Shown here piece after piece: positions 1-7,018 of a stretch of DNA of 64,000 bases. A program made the translations under genes and the position numbers. The notes beneath the pieces were generated by a model, which saw nothing but the letters and a program-made list of their open reading frames with translations, was not told where the DNA came from and searched no databases. The stretch is from NCBI GenBank assembly GCA_027450145.1, contig DAIDKH010000003.1, positions 1 to 64,000 on the forward strand, read 5' to 3'. Each line of letters opens with the position of its first letter. The stretch's first letter is position 1. Source of the stretch: Chthonomonadaceae bacterium. GTDB lineage: Bacteria > Armatimonadota > Chthonomonadetes > Chthonomonadales > Chthonomonadaceae.

Positions 1-1023
1 ATATTCCACTGCATAGCCAGGCCGAAGCATTTCGACCTCCTGCATACCCGGAAGTGTCTTCAGAAACTCAATCTGCACTTCTGCCGGCAGGCTGGTAGAC
101 ATCCCTTGAACATACAGCGACGGACCATCCCATGTCTCCTGTTCCAAAAAAACAGGGTGACTTTCTTTGTCGGCAAAGCGAACGATCTTGTCCTCTATGC
201 TTGGGCAGTACCGCGGGCCAACGGACTTTATCTGCCCACTGTACATCGCGGACAGATGAATGTTTCGGCGAATTACCTCATGTGTGGCTGCGGTCGTGTG
301 AAGTTGCCAGCAAGGTAGCAGAGGGCGTGATACAGGCAGGTCTCGATGTATGAACGAAAACGGGGAGCAGGGCTCAGACGCCTGAGTAGACAATACTGAA
401 AAGTTTACGCTATCCCTATGAACGCGCGGCGTGGTACCGGTCTTGAATCGACCTAACCTAAGACCAGCGCGCTGAAGGGCCGCTGATATACCAACTGACT
501 CCCTCTCGCCAACCCTGCCGCCAGCGGTTTGTTGTGTGCCGCAGTGCATCAAGCCGTTCAGAAATGTACCTGTCGTCAAAACCACAGCGGCAGCAAGTAT
601 CGTCGTCCCGTTACTCAATCTCGCACCAACGACTGAAGCACCGTCGATAATGAGGTCTTCAGCGGAAGTCTCGAGCAAAGTGAGGTTAGTCTGCCTGGCC
701 AATGCGGTTTGCATGTTAAAAGGGTACAGGTCTTTGCACGCGTGTGCACGCAGTGTCTGCACCGCTGGCCCTTTGCTTGTACCGACAGTTCTGATGTGGG
801 TGAGCGATTTGTCGGTGTTTATGCCCATTTCACCACCCAGGGCATCCACTTCTCGAGCTAGCTGCCCCTTTGCTGGCCCACCAATGGAGCAGTTGCACGG
901 AAGATGTGCTATTTTGTCCAGGCGCAGGGTTACCAACACCGTATCGCAGCCCATTCGCGCGGCCGCCAGAGCGGCTTCGCACCCTGCGTGCCCTCCACCA
1001 ATAACCAAAACGTCACACTTCAA
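1..1023 (-). CDS. mnmG: tRNA uridine-5-carboxymethylaminomethyl modification enzyme MnmG (5' part)
   Basis: FAD-dependent subunit of the MnmE-MnmG complex, which builds the carboxymethylaminomethyl group on wobble uridine 34 of certain tRNAs in the cytoplasm. About 341 codons are visible and the C-terminal part lies outside the window; the family is usually about 620 residues. Translation of the minus strand gives the N-terminal dinucleotide fold DVLVIGGGHAGCEAALAA, then PCNCSIGGPAKGQLAREVDA, TTGTFLNGLMH, GRFKTGTTPRV and VGPRYCPSIEDKIV, all family signatures. The reading frame has a stop (TAA) ten codons upstream, and the only usable start is TTG at 1023, preceded by AGAGGTG. A mini-ORF overlaps this start. 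Identification is firm; the start is well constrained. Confidence 0.96.
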   Translation of the reverse strand, partial: MKCDVLVIGGGHAGCEAALAAARMGCDTVLVTLRLDKIAHLPCNCSIGGPAKGQLAREVDALGGEMGINTDKSLTHIRTVGTSKGPAVQTLRAHACKDLYPFNMQTALARQTNLTLLETSAEDLIIDGASVVGARLSNGTTILAAAVVLTTGTFLNGLMHCGTQQTAGGRVGERESVGISAALQRAGLRLGRFKTGTTPRVHRDSVNFSVLSTQASEPCSPFSFIHRDLPVSRPLLPCWQLHTTAATHEVIRRNIHLSAMYSGQIKSVGPRYCPSIEDKIVRFADKESHPVFLEQETWDGPSLYVQGMSTSLPAEVQIEFLKTLPGMQEVEMLRPGYAVEY

Positions 1024-1040
1024 ATCGGCACCTCTAACAT
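1020..1040 (-). CDS. possible 6-codon leader ORF (MLEVPI) upstream of mnmG
   Basis: ATG at 1040 follows a strong Shine-Dalgarno AAGGAG with 6-base spacing and reads six codons to TGA at 1022-1020. That stop overlaps the TTG start of mnmG in the tetranucleotide TTGA. The arrangement suggests translational coupling of mnmG to a leader peptide. It may instead be chance. No homologue is expected for something this short. Confidence 0.3.
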   Translation of the reverse strand: MLEVPI

Positions 1041-1055
1041 CTAAGTCTCCTTATT

Positions 1056-1061
1056 ATTATA
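1056..1061 (-). promoter_or_regulatory. -10 element for mnmG
   Basis: Perfect TATAAT on the minus strand, about 38 bases upstream of the mnmG TTG start. No convincing -35 hexamer lies at 17 bases. If used, the transcript would begin around 1049 with a very short leader carrying the mini-ORF at 1040-1020. Confidence 0.4.
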
Positions 1062-1169
1062 ACCCGACCAAATCATGCACACGCGGGCACTTGCTATTAC
1101 CTTTGTTTTTACCTAGTATGGCCCAGCTGGTGGACTTAACACGAAGGATACTACTACACGATCATACGA

Positions 1170-1185
1170 TGTGATTTAATTCACA
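1170..1185. promoter_or_regulatory. CRP/FNR-family operator candidate
   Basis: TGTGATTTAATTCACA has perfect TGTGA and TCACA arms with a 6-base centre, the consensus geometry of CRP-type sites. A second, overlapping dyad TCACA-C-TGTGA occupies 1181-1191. The centre lies about 65 bases upstream of the likely transcription start of the gene at 1277, a class I activator-like distance. It is also about 130 bases upstream of the divergent mnmG start. No CRP-family gene is present in the window, so the binding factor is inferred. Confidence 0.5.
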
Positions 1186-1207
1186 CTGTGAGTGTGGAAA
1201 AGTTCAT

Positions 1208-1236
1208 TTCGCTCAACAGGGCCGCTTGTGTACAAT
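1208..1236 (+). promoter_or_regulatory. candidate promoter for the beta-roll protein gene
   Basis: TTCGCT at 1208-1213 and TACAAT at 1231-1236 are separated by 17 bases. The -10 is good (5/6) and the -35 is poor. A weak -35 fits a promoter needing an activator at the upstream TGTGA-N6-TCACA site. Confidence 0.35.
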
Positions 1237-1276
1237 AGACCATAAGATTAGCGGTGCATTGACGAGGGAGACGCAC

Positions 1277-2434
1277 ATGGATCAAAAAATTGGTCAATCG
1301 ATTGACGAGCGGATAACGGCTCTAGAGCACGAGAACGCCAGGTTGCTAAGTGTACATCTGGAACTCCGGCAGACCTATGCCCAGTCAATACGCAGGATGA
1401 AGGCATCGGCAGCGAGTTTTGTACTGGTTAGCGGTGTGTTGCTGACATTGGGGCCCGGGCGCACTGCAATCGCACAGGGATACAGTAGCGAAATCACCGC
1501 AATTGAGTCGCGGATAACTAATCTACAACAGCTCGACGACACCATTCAGAAACGACAAGCCGGGCATGAACTTGCCATTGACAGTCTAAATGCGAGTGCA
1601 GTCAGCTTAAGTCAGGACGAAACTTCAATCCGCACGGAACAGGCTGCGCACGATTTGAGCATAAACGGCCTTACAACAAAGACCAAGTTCATGGTCACAG
1701 GTTTTGTTGGCGGGCGCCCTGCTACGGTCTTTCAGGCATGCAACGTCTACATACAGGATGGCGAGGGACACACAGCCCCGAGATCAACGCCTAACGGACT
1801 GGGCAATCTAATCATTGGGTACGACGAGGGAGTTGCAGGCCAGTATCCCGCCAACTTTGGTTGTCATAACCTCATCCTGGGCGTCGACAATAGCTATTCG
1901 TCTTATGGCGGCATAGTCGCGGGTACAGACAACTCGATTGAAGCGCCCAGCGCTTCAGTGTTGGGCGGCGTTGGAAACGATAATACTGGAAACAATTGCG
2001 TAATAGTTAGCGGGCAGAGTAACAAGATTAACGGTCAGTCCAGCGCGATCTTATCTGGTGTACGCAACCTGATAACATCGGAGGAAAGTGCGGTTATAGC
2101 GGGTGAAAGTAACATTGTTACAGGTGCCTATGGTTGTGTGGTGGGGGGTAAGCAGAATGTGGTGTTAGGTTCGTGGGCTACGGTTTCAAGCGGATTGGCA
2201 AATGGCGCAATGCAGGCCTACAGCTGGGTTGGGTCTGGGAACAACAACCACACCGAAGGGGTTGGAGCTTCTGTAGTTGGCGGCGCAGCCAATGTTGCAC
2301 AGGGCGACTATTCGAGTGTTTCAGGGGGCAGCACCAACACGGCGATCGGTGCGGACTCGACGGTGTCAGGCGGATTATCGGTTGTCAATGCATTCCCGTT
2401 CGGCTGGTCCGCAAGGGGGTTTCTCATCCCGTAG
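1277..2434 (+). CDS. N-terminally anchored protein with 15-residue beta-roll (YadA-head-like) repeats
   Basis: A 385-residue protein of no family I can name with certainty. Residues about 5-45 form a charged, helical, likely coiled-coil cytoplasmic segment; about 47-67 are hydrophobic (ASFVLVSGVLLTLG) and may be a signal-anchor. A second coiled-coil-like region, about 70-135, contains two related stretches (QAGHELAIDSLNAS and QAAHDLSINGLTTK). From about residue 210 there are eleven near-perfect 15-residue repeats of form [YS]-x-x-V-x-[SG]-G-x-x-N-x-x-x-G-x. These resemble the left-handed beta-roll of trimeric autotransporter heads, but there is no C-terminal barrel anchor. The start at 1277 is chosen because GAGGGAG precedes it. 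Inferred role: trimeric surface or periplasmic fibre. Confidence 0.75.
   Translation: MDQKIGQSIDERITALEHENARLLSVHLELRQTYAQSIRRMKASAASFVLVSGVLLTLGPGRTAIAQGYSSEITAIESRITNLQQLDDTIQKRQAGHELAIDSLNASAVSLSQDETSIRTEQAAHDLSINGLTTKTKFMVTGFVGGRPATVFQACNVYIQDGEGHTAPRSTPNGLGNLIIGYDEGVAGQYPANFGCHNLILGVDNSYSSYGGIVAGTDNSIEAPSASVLGGVGNDNTGNNCVIVSGQSNKINGQSSAILSGVRNLITSEESAVIAGESNIVTGAYGCVVGGKQNVVLGSWATVSSGLANGAMQAYSWVGSGNNNHTEGVGASVVGGAANVAQGDYSSVSGGSTNTAIGADSTVSGGLSVVNAFPFGWSARGFLIP
1904..2392 (+). repeat. eleven tandem 15-codon repeats (45-bp unit) inside the beta-roll protein
   Basis: Ten complete 45-base units and a partial eleventh, conserved at protein level but diverged at DNA level. Successive units begin YGGIVAGTDNS, SASVLGGVGND, NCVIVSGQSNK, SSAILSGVRNL, ESAVIAGESNI and so on to DSTVSGGLSVV. 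Every unit keeps its length exactly, as expected for coils of a parallel beta solenoid. Confidence 0.85.
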
Positions 2435-2486
2435 CCCGTCCAGATTGCGGTGGCGTGTAGTGAAGGCAGGTTGGGCCACCGTGTTG

Positions 2487-2526
2487 AAATAGCCCGCAAT
2501 GAACCGGAATTCATTGCGGGCTATTT
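2487..2526. terminator. bidirectional intrinsic terminator
   Basis: A perfect 17-bp stem (2487-2503 with 2510-2526) closes a 6-base loop CCGGAA. The core is AGCCCGCAATGAA, flanked by AAAT on the left and ATTT on the right, so it can act on both strands. It sits between the convergent beta-roll gene and ribD. Confidence 0.9.
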
Positions 2527-2568
2527 ATATTTGTGAATGTACGGATAGTAGATTTGAACAACTACGCT

Positions 2569-3687
2569 CTAATAGGCTATCTTCATTGTCAAAAGGAGGT
2601 CATTGCCAAATCTTGAAACGGAAATACGCCCTGTGTTCCACGCCTCCCCAACGGTATCTACCCCGGACCCACCTACCGGGCCTGGTGCCTCTCGGCCACC
2701 AATAACGATGGGTGCAATGAAATACATAGCCTCGTTAACGAGTCTCTCCGCTAAAAGGGAAGCCGCCAGCTCTGCCCCGCCCTCACAGAGAACGCTTACT
2801 ATTTTGCGTTCAGCGAGCAGCGCCATCAGTGCATGGAGCCCAACTCTTCCATCGCGATCGCTGGCTAACACCGCAACTTCTACACCTGGGCCGGACAGGG
2901 CAGCCTTAGCCGCCTCGGAAGCGTGACGGGTAGTTGCAATGAGTAGCGGATGGGTGTCCGGGTAGTCCCGCGCAAGCCGAACTGCAGCACTGTTGACGGG
3001 CAGGCGAAGATGTGAGTCTAATACAACCCGCAATGGCTGGCGCGGTACTACCGCTCCGGCTGGACGCGCATCCAGGCGAGCGTCGTCCATAAGGAGTGTG
3101 TTGATGCCCGCAATCACGGCACCGCTACGTGCGCGCAGTATGTGCACGTGTTGCCGTGCCTCGGAACCAGTTACCCACTGCGAGCTGCCTAAATGCGTCG
3201 CAATACGACCATCGACGCTCATAGCCGCCTTCAGCGTGACATACGGACGACCTGTTTCGTGAAAATGAAAGAACGAACGGTTTATTTCGCGGCAACGGTT
3301 TTGCAGCAATCCAGTACAGACTTCGATACCGGCAGCCTGAAGTGTTTCAACCCCTTTACCCTTCACTCGAATGTCGGAGTCTCGTGTACCAACGATAACC
3401 CTTTTTACTTTCGCAGCGATGAGCGCCTCTGTGCACGGTGCGGTTCGTCCACGGTGGCAGCAGGGTTCGAGGGTCACATAAACATCAGAATCCGCTGCTT
3501 TGTCGCCAGCAGCGCGCAGCGCAAAGACCTCAGCATGTGGCTGGCCTGCCGCAGGATGCCAACCCTCTCCTATCACCTGACCGTTCTTCACTATCACACA
3601 GCCCACCATGGGGTTAGGGTGGGTGAAGCCCTTTTCGGCAAGGGCTAGTGCCCGCCGCATATACTTTGTGTTGATGTGAGTGTCCAA
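2569..3687 (-). CDS. ribD: bifunctional riboflavin deaminase/reductase RibD
   Basis: Catalyses deamination and then NADPH-dependent side-chain reduction of the pyrimidine intermediate of riboflavin synthesis. At 372 residues it has the normal bifunctional length. The deaminase half carries the zinc motifs HAEVFALRAAG and PCCHRGRTAPC, followed by GTRDSDIRVKGKG. The reductase half begins TLKAAMSVDGRIA and contains INTLLMDDARLDARP and LCEGGAELAASLL. TTG at 3687 directly follows the upstream gene's TGA; an alternative ATG at 3660 would still keep the whole deaminase domain. It is the last gene of the minus-strand cluster; other riboflavin genes are not nearby. Confidence 0.95.
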   Translation of the reverse strand: MDTHINTKYMRRALALAEKGFTHPNPMVGCVIVKNGQVIGEGWHPAAGQPHAEVFALRAAGDKAADSDVYVTLEPCCHRGRTAPCTEALIAAKVKRVIVGTRDSDIRVKGKGVETLQAAGIEVCTGLLQNRCREINRSFFHFHETGRPYVTLKAAMSVDGRIATHLGSSQWVTGSEARQHVHILRARSGAVIAGINTLLMDDARLDARPAGAVVPRQPLRVVLDSHLRLPVNSAAVRLARDYPDTHPLLIATTRHASEAAKAALSGPGVEVAVLASDRDGRVGLHALMALLAERKIVSVLCEGGAELAASLLAERLVNEAMYFIAPIVIGGREAPGPVGGSGVDTVGEAWNTGRISVSRFGNDLLLTMKIAY

Positions 3688-4086
3688 TCAGTGTTTCTCG
3701 TCAGTTTTGCTTTCCAAGCGCTGCTTCATCGCCTCCGACGCTCTAATAACCAGTGTGGTACGCTCGTAGAGGTACTGCCTTGTAACTTCACGCACGTCGA
3801 GCCACGCAATTACAAAGAGACTGATGAGTAGAACGCCGCTAACCGACCAGTACGCGATCGCGACGAGGACCTGAACGACCAGCACATGGTGCATGTGAAC
3901 CGCCGCAGCGCTAAATCCACGTGCCGCCGCAGCATGTCGGTGAACGCTCGCAATTGTTCGCGGCATAATAACGCGAACACCGTATAGGATCATTAGAAGC
4001 AGGAATAACAGGATTACAAGGCCCATTGTGCGCAGGCGGCGCATCTTTGCTGTAACGCGGGACTTATAGGCTTCTAGCGGTTTCAT
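3688..4086 (-). CDS. small two-helix membrane protein, unknown function
   Basis: 132 residues with two hydrophobic segments: about 20-42 (MGLVILLFLLLMILYGVRVI) and about 68-92 (HVLVVQVLVAIAYWSVSGVLL). The N-terminus is basic (KSRVTAKMRRLR), the loop is His/Ala-rich, and the C-terminal tail is charged and helical. Its ATG overlaps the rpe stop by four bases (ATGA), and ribD starts right after its own stop, so it is translated within the cluster. I do not recognise a family. Confidence 0.75.
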   Translation of the reverse strand: MKPLEAYKSRVTAKMRRLRTMGLVILLFLLLMILYGVRVIMPRTIASVHRHAAAARGFSAAAVHMHHVLVVQVLVAIAYWSVSGVLLISLFVIAWLDVREVTRQYLYERTTLVIRASEAMKQRLESKTDEKH

Positions 4087-4757
4087 CTACTTGCGGCAGT
4101 TCGCAGGTCCGAGATGGCATCGACGACGGACCTCCCGTCACCAAAGATTGCTGTGCCTGCGACCAGGGCCGTAGCTCCCGCCTGGGTTACCGCCGCCGCG
4201 GTGTGCGGGGATATTCCACCATCAACCTCTACATGGATAGGGTGTTGTGCCCGTGCCGCCATGATTTTTGCCTCTCGTATCTTGGGTAGCATTCCGGGAA
4301 TAAATGATTGCCCACCGTAACCTGGATTTACAGTCATGACCAGAATCAGGTCGGTCAATTCCATCACAAATTCAAGGGCAGAAACTGGAGTGTGCGGGTT
4401 TATTGCAACGCCGGCGTTCATGCCAAGGTCCCTGATATGCTGGAGTGTACGGTGAAGGTGTGTGCATGCTTCGTAGTGTACGGTAACGCCATTAGCGCCA
4501 GCGTCCGCAAAGTGCTTGATCTGCTTTTCAGGTTCAACAATCATTAGATGGACGTCGAAAAATGCTGGCGAAATTCGGCGCAGCGAACTCACTGCCTGAC
4601 TACCAAATGTTATTTCTGGTACAAATCTGCCGTCCATAACATCAAAATGAAGATATTCTGCCCCACCCTCGGCACACTCTGACGCTGCCTTAGAAAGATG
4701 GGCAAAATCTGACGCCAACAACGACGGCGCTATCACAACCTCATTCACAACACTCAT
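4083..4757 (-). CDS. rpe: ribulose-phosphate 3-epimerase
   Basis: Interconverts ribulose-5-phosphate and xylulose-5-phosphate in the pentose phosphate or Calvin pathways. The 224-residue TIM barrel starts IAPSLLASDFAHL and has HFDVMDGRFVPEITFG, FFDVHLMI, LILVMTVNPGYGGQSF and HVEVDGGI, which contain the metal-binding His and catalytic Asp residues. It overlaps the kinase gene before it and the membrane protein gene after it by ATGA. Placement next to a PASTA kinase recalls the Firmicutes order prkC-rsgA-rpe, but rsgA is missing here. Confidence 0.97.
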   Translation of the reverse strand: MSVVNEVVIAPSLLASDFAHLSKAASECAEGGAEYLHFDVMDGRFVPEITFGSQAVSSLRRISPAFFDVHLMIVEPEKQIKHFADAGANGVTVHYEACTHLHRTLQHIRDLGMNAGVAINPHTPVSALEFVMELTDLILVMTVNPGYGGQSFIPGMLPKIREAKIMAARAQHPIHVEVDGGISPHTAAAVTQAGATALVAGTAIFGDGRSVVDAISDLRTAASR

Positions 4758-6724
4758 TGTCCCTGTCCTTTGCCAGCGCTAGATTTCAGCGACTGCGGAT
4801 CCAGAGTTTTGTCATATACTTTTACGCCGTTGTAATAGATCTTCAGTTCAATCGTTTTACCAGTGTACTGGAAGCTGACGGGAACCTTATCTCCATCACT
4901 CTGTTGTGCGTCCATAACCTCGTGTTCACCGGTTGTATCAGTGTAGGTTATGCGCACATCCCAGGGTCCGGACCCACTAGTGGTCGTTTTACGCAACGTA
5001 ATTGGGAAGTTAAATGTGTGTGTGGACTGGGTTGTAGGTGCAGAATTTCCTCCTGCTGGACTTGATCCTGCAGCACCTGCGGCAGCGGCCGCGTTTCCGC
5101 CAGTAGTCTGAGATCCATTGGTGCCTGCGCTGCTAGGACTAGCGGACGGTTGGGAACCCGACGCACTCGTATTGGGTGTACTTCCCGTGGCAGTCGGTTG
5201 GTTTTCGAACCCGGGAGTCGGACCATCGCTGTAGATGAGATTAATGGGGGTATCATGAAGCACGCGCTTGTTACTGTCAACGCTCTGGCTGATTATATTA
5301 TCAATTGGCACCGTGCTGCTATACTGCGGCTGTACCTTTCCCACGGTAAGACCAACACTATCTAAGGTCTTCTTCGCAGTATCTCGATCCATCCCCTTCA
5401 CGTTTGGCACACTAACATACATAGGCCCCTTGCTGTACCAAACGTTAATGTATTGACCAGGGTGAACAGCAGCACCCATGTCTTGATCACTTTTAAAGAT
5501 AATGCCCTTAGCCTGATCGGAATACGAGCCATGTGCAAGTAGACGTATCTTTTTCGCGCTGGAAATGGCCTGTGCCTGAGTAATATCCATACCCACAAAC
5601 GAAGGAACTGTTTCTGTTCGGGGGGGCACGAAATACCTAGAGTAAACAACGTAGTAACCTACAAGTACCACGAACAGTGCTGCGGACATGAAGCCAATGG
5701 CGCCCTTGATGAGGTTGGAAACCCTCTCTTCACGTGCACGCAGTCTATTAGTGGGCGACATATAAACTCGTTCTCCATCTGCAGGGGGCTCATCCTGCGG
5801 GCGCTGGTAGCTTGCACTGCTCACAGCGGGCGCAGGGCGGGTCACAGTCTCTGGCGGAAGCTTCTCGAGATCGATAGGGGACCATGACAGTGGCTTGCCA
5901 AATCGCAGAGCATCCCTTACCGCTCGTAGGTCGGTTAAGAGTTGCGCCGCACTCAAATACCGCTGATCCGGCCGCTTCTGGAGGCACTTAACAACAATTC
6001 CCTCAATGCTTAACGGGACGCCTTGATTGAGGGCTCGCGGCGATGGTATTGGTGCGAATGCATGAAGGTCTGCTATGGCCGCAGGTGTCTCGCCAGAATA
6101 GACTACTGCGCCTGTGAGCATTTCATAAAGCACGGCGCCGACGGCATAGATATCGCCAGCGACCGTACCAGGAATAGTTGTTGAGAGCTCTGGGGCATGG
6201 TACGGGGCAGATCGTGCCAGCATGGCCGCCTGAGCTGCGGGTGAGGCACTTACTCCCGAGGAAATTCCGAAATCCAGGAGCTTTACCGCTCCCTCGGGAC
6301 TTACAATTACATTTTGCGGTCGTATGTCGCCATGTACCATCTTGAGACCATGGGCAAATTGTAACGCCTCAACCAGCGCCGCCGCAACGTCAACGGCGGC
6401 CGCAAGAGTGAATGGAGCGATCCGCCTGATTCTCTCTTTTAGATCGATACCTCTAACAAACTCGGAGGCGAGCGCCGGGCCCAGCGGAGTTTCCAGCCAC
6501 TCCAGTTGCTGGCAGATGTTCGGGTGCTTAAGGGCAGAAGCTTGGCTTGCGCCCGATTTCAAACCGGCAATGAAGGCTGCATCGTCCTGCCATGCCTTTT
6601 TAACGGCTTTCAGGGCGACCACGCGATTTGTACTCTTGTCCCGCGCGCGGTAAACCGCAAAAAGGGTACTTTCGCTGGATTTTTCAAGTACCTCGAACCG
6701 CTGGTTAATGACCTGGTTGATCAA
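4754..6724 (-). CDS. PASTA-domain Ser/Thr protein kinase
   Basis: Hanks-type kinase of the PknB/PrkC kind, 656 residues. The kinase domain spans about 9-280, with Lys39 (VALKA), HGDIRPQN at 131-138, DFG at 151-153 and HAPE at about 176-179. A single transmembrane helix lies at about 341-361. Two PASTA repeats (about 372-505) would face outward and bind muropeptides or lipid II. An Ala/Gly/Ser/Thr-rich linker and a beta-type C-terminal domain (about 575-656) follow. Unusual points: the HRD arginine is glycine, and the glycine-rich loop reads EKSSESTLFAV with no glycines, so ATP binding may be weak. The TTG start at 6724 is preceded by GGAG. No PP2C phosphatase gene is adjacent. Confidence 0.92.
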   Translation of the reverse strand: MINQVINQRFEVLEKSSESTLFAVYRARDKSTNRVVALKAVKKAWQDDAAFIAGLKSGASQASALKHPNICQQLEWLETPLGPALASEFVRGIDLKERIRRIAPFTLAAAVDVAAALVEALQFAHGLKMVHGDIRPQNVIVSPEGAVKLLDFGISSGVSASPAAQAAMLARSAPYHAPELSTTIPGTVAGDIYAVGAVLYEMLTGAVVYSGETPAAIADLHAFAPIPSPRALNQGVPLSIEGIVVKCLQKRPDQRYLSAAQLLTDLRAVRDALRFGKPLSWSPIDLEKLPPETVTRPAPAVSSASYQRPQDEPPADGERVYMSPTNRLRAREERVSNLIKGAIGFMSAALFVVLVGYYVVYSRYFVPPRTETVPSFVGMDITQAQAISSAKKIRLLAHGSYSDQAKGIIFKSDQDMGAAVHPGQYINVWYSKGPMYVSVPNVKGMDRDTAKKTLDSVGLTVGKVQPQYSSTVPIDNIISQSVDSNKRVLHDTPINLIYSDGPTPGFENQPTATGSTPNTSASGSQPSASPSSAGTNGSQTTGGNAAAAAGAAGSSPAGGNSAPTTQSTHTFNFPITLRKTTTSGSGPWDVRITYTDTTGEHEVMDAQQSDGDKVPVSFQYTGKTIELKIYYNGVKVYDKTLDPQSLKSSAGKGQGQ

Positions 6725-6730
6725 ATATAA

Positions 6731-7018
6731 CTATCTCCCGGATCCCTCAGGCTTGGGCGTGCTTGGTTCTCTCGCATGTACAGCCTGCATTCCCGCAACG
6801 GCTATAATCGCGATGAGGAGTATAAGATAGCAAATGAGCAAAGGTCCGTGGTCTAGAGCACTCACCTGGGCTCCATTTAATATGCCTAACGCCTGCAGCA
6901 AAGGAAAGCCTATCCAACGACCAGCAAACAGCAGGATCCAGCAGAGTGCAATGCCTGCGTTGGTGCTTGAAATCTCGAAAAACCCACTGTCTTCCTCAAG
7001 CTCATCATCCGACAACAT
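6731..7018 (-). CDS. small two-helix membrane protein, unknown function
   Basis: 95 residues starting MLSDDELEEDSG at 7018, chosen because GAGGG lies 8 bases upstream and a longer start would overlap aroB by 80 bases. With this start it overlaps the aroB end by 14 bases. It has an acidic N-terminus and two hydrophobic segments (about 23-40, GIALCWILLFAGRWIGF; and about 57-77, GPLLICYLILLIAIIAVAG), and the tail ends Pro/Gly-rich. It lies 6 bases before the kinase start, so it may be a membrane partner of the kinase; that is only context. Confidence 0.65.
   Translation of the reverse strand: MLSDDELEEDSGFFEISSTNAGIALCWILLFAGRWIGFPLLQALGILNGAQVSALDHGPLLICYLILLIAIIAVAGMQAVHAREPSTPKPEGSGR

Noticed and set aside
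1904-2392. The regularly spaced repeats as a CRISPR array
   Set aside because: The 45-base period is a coding repeat of 15 residues, diverged at DNA level, with no identical direct repeats or spacers and no cas genes.
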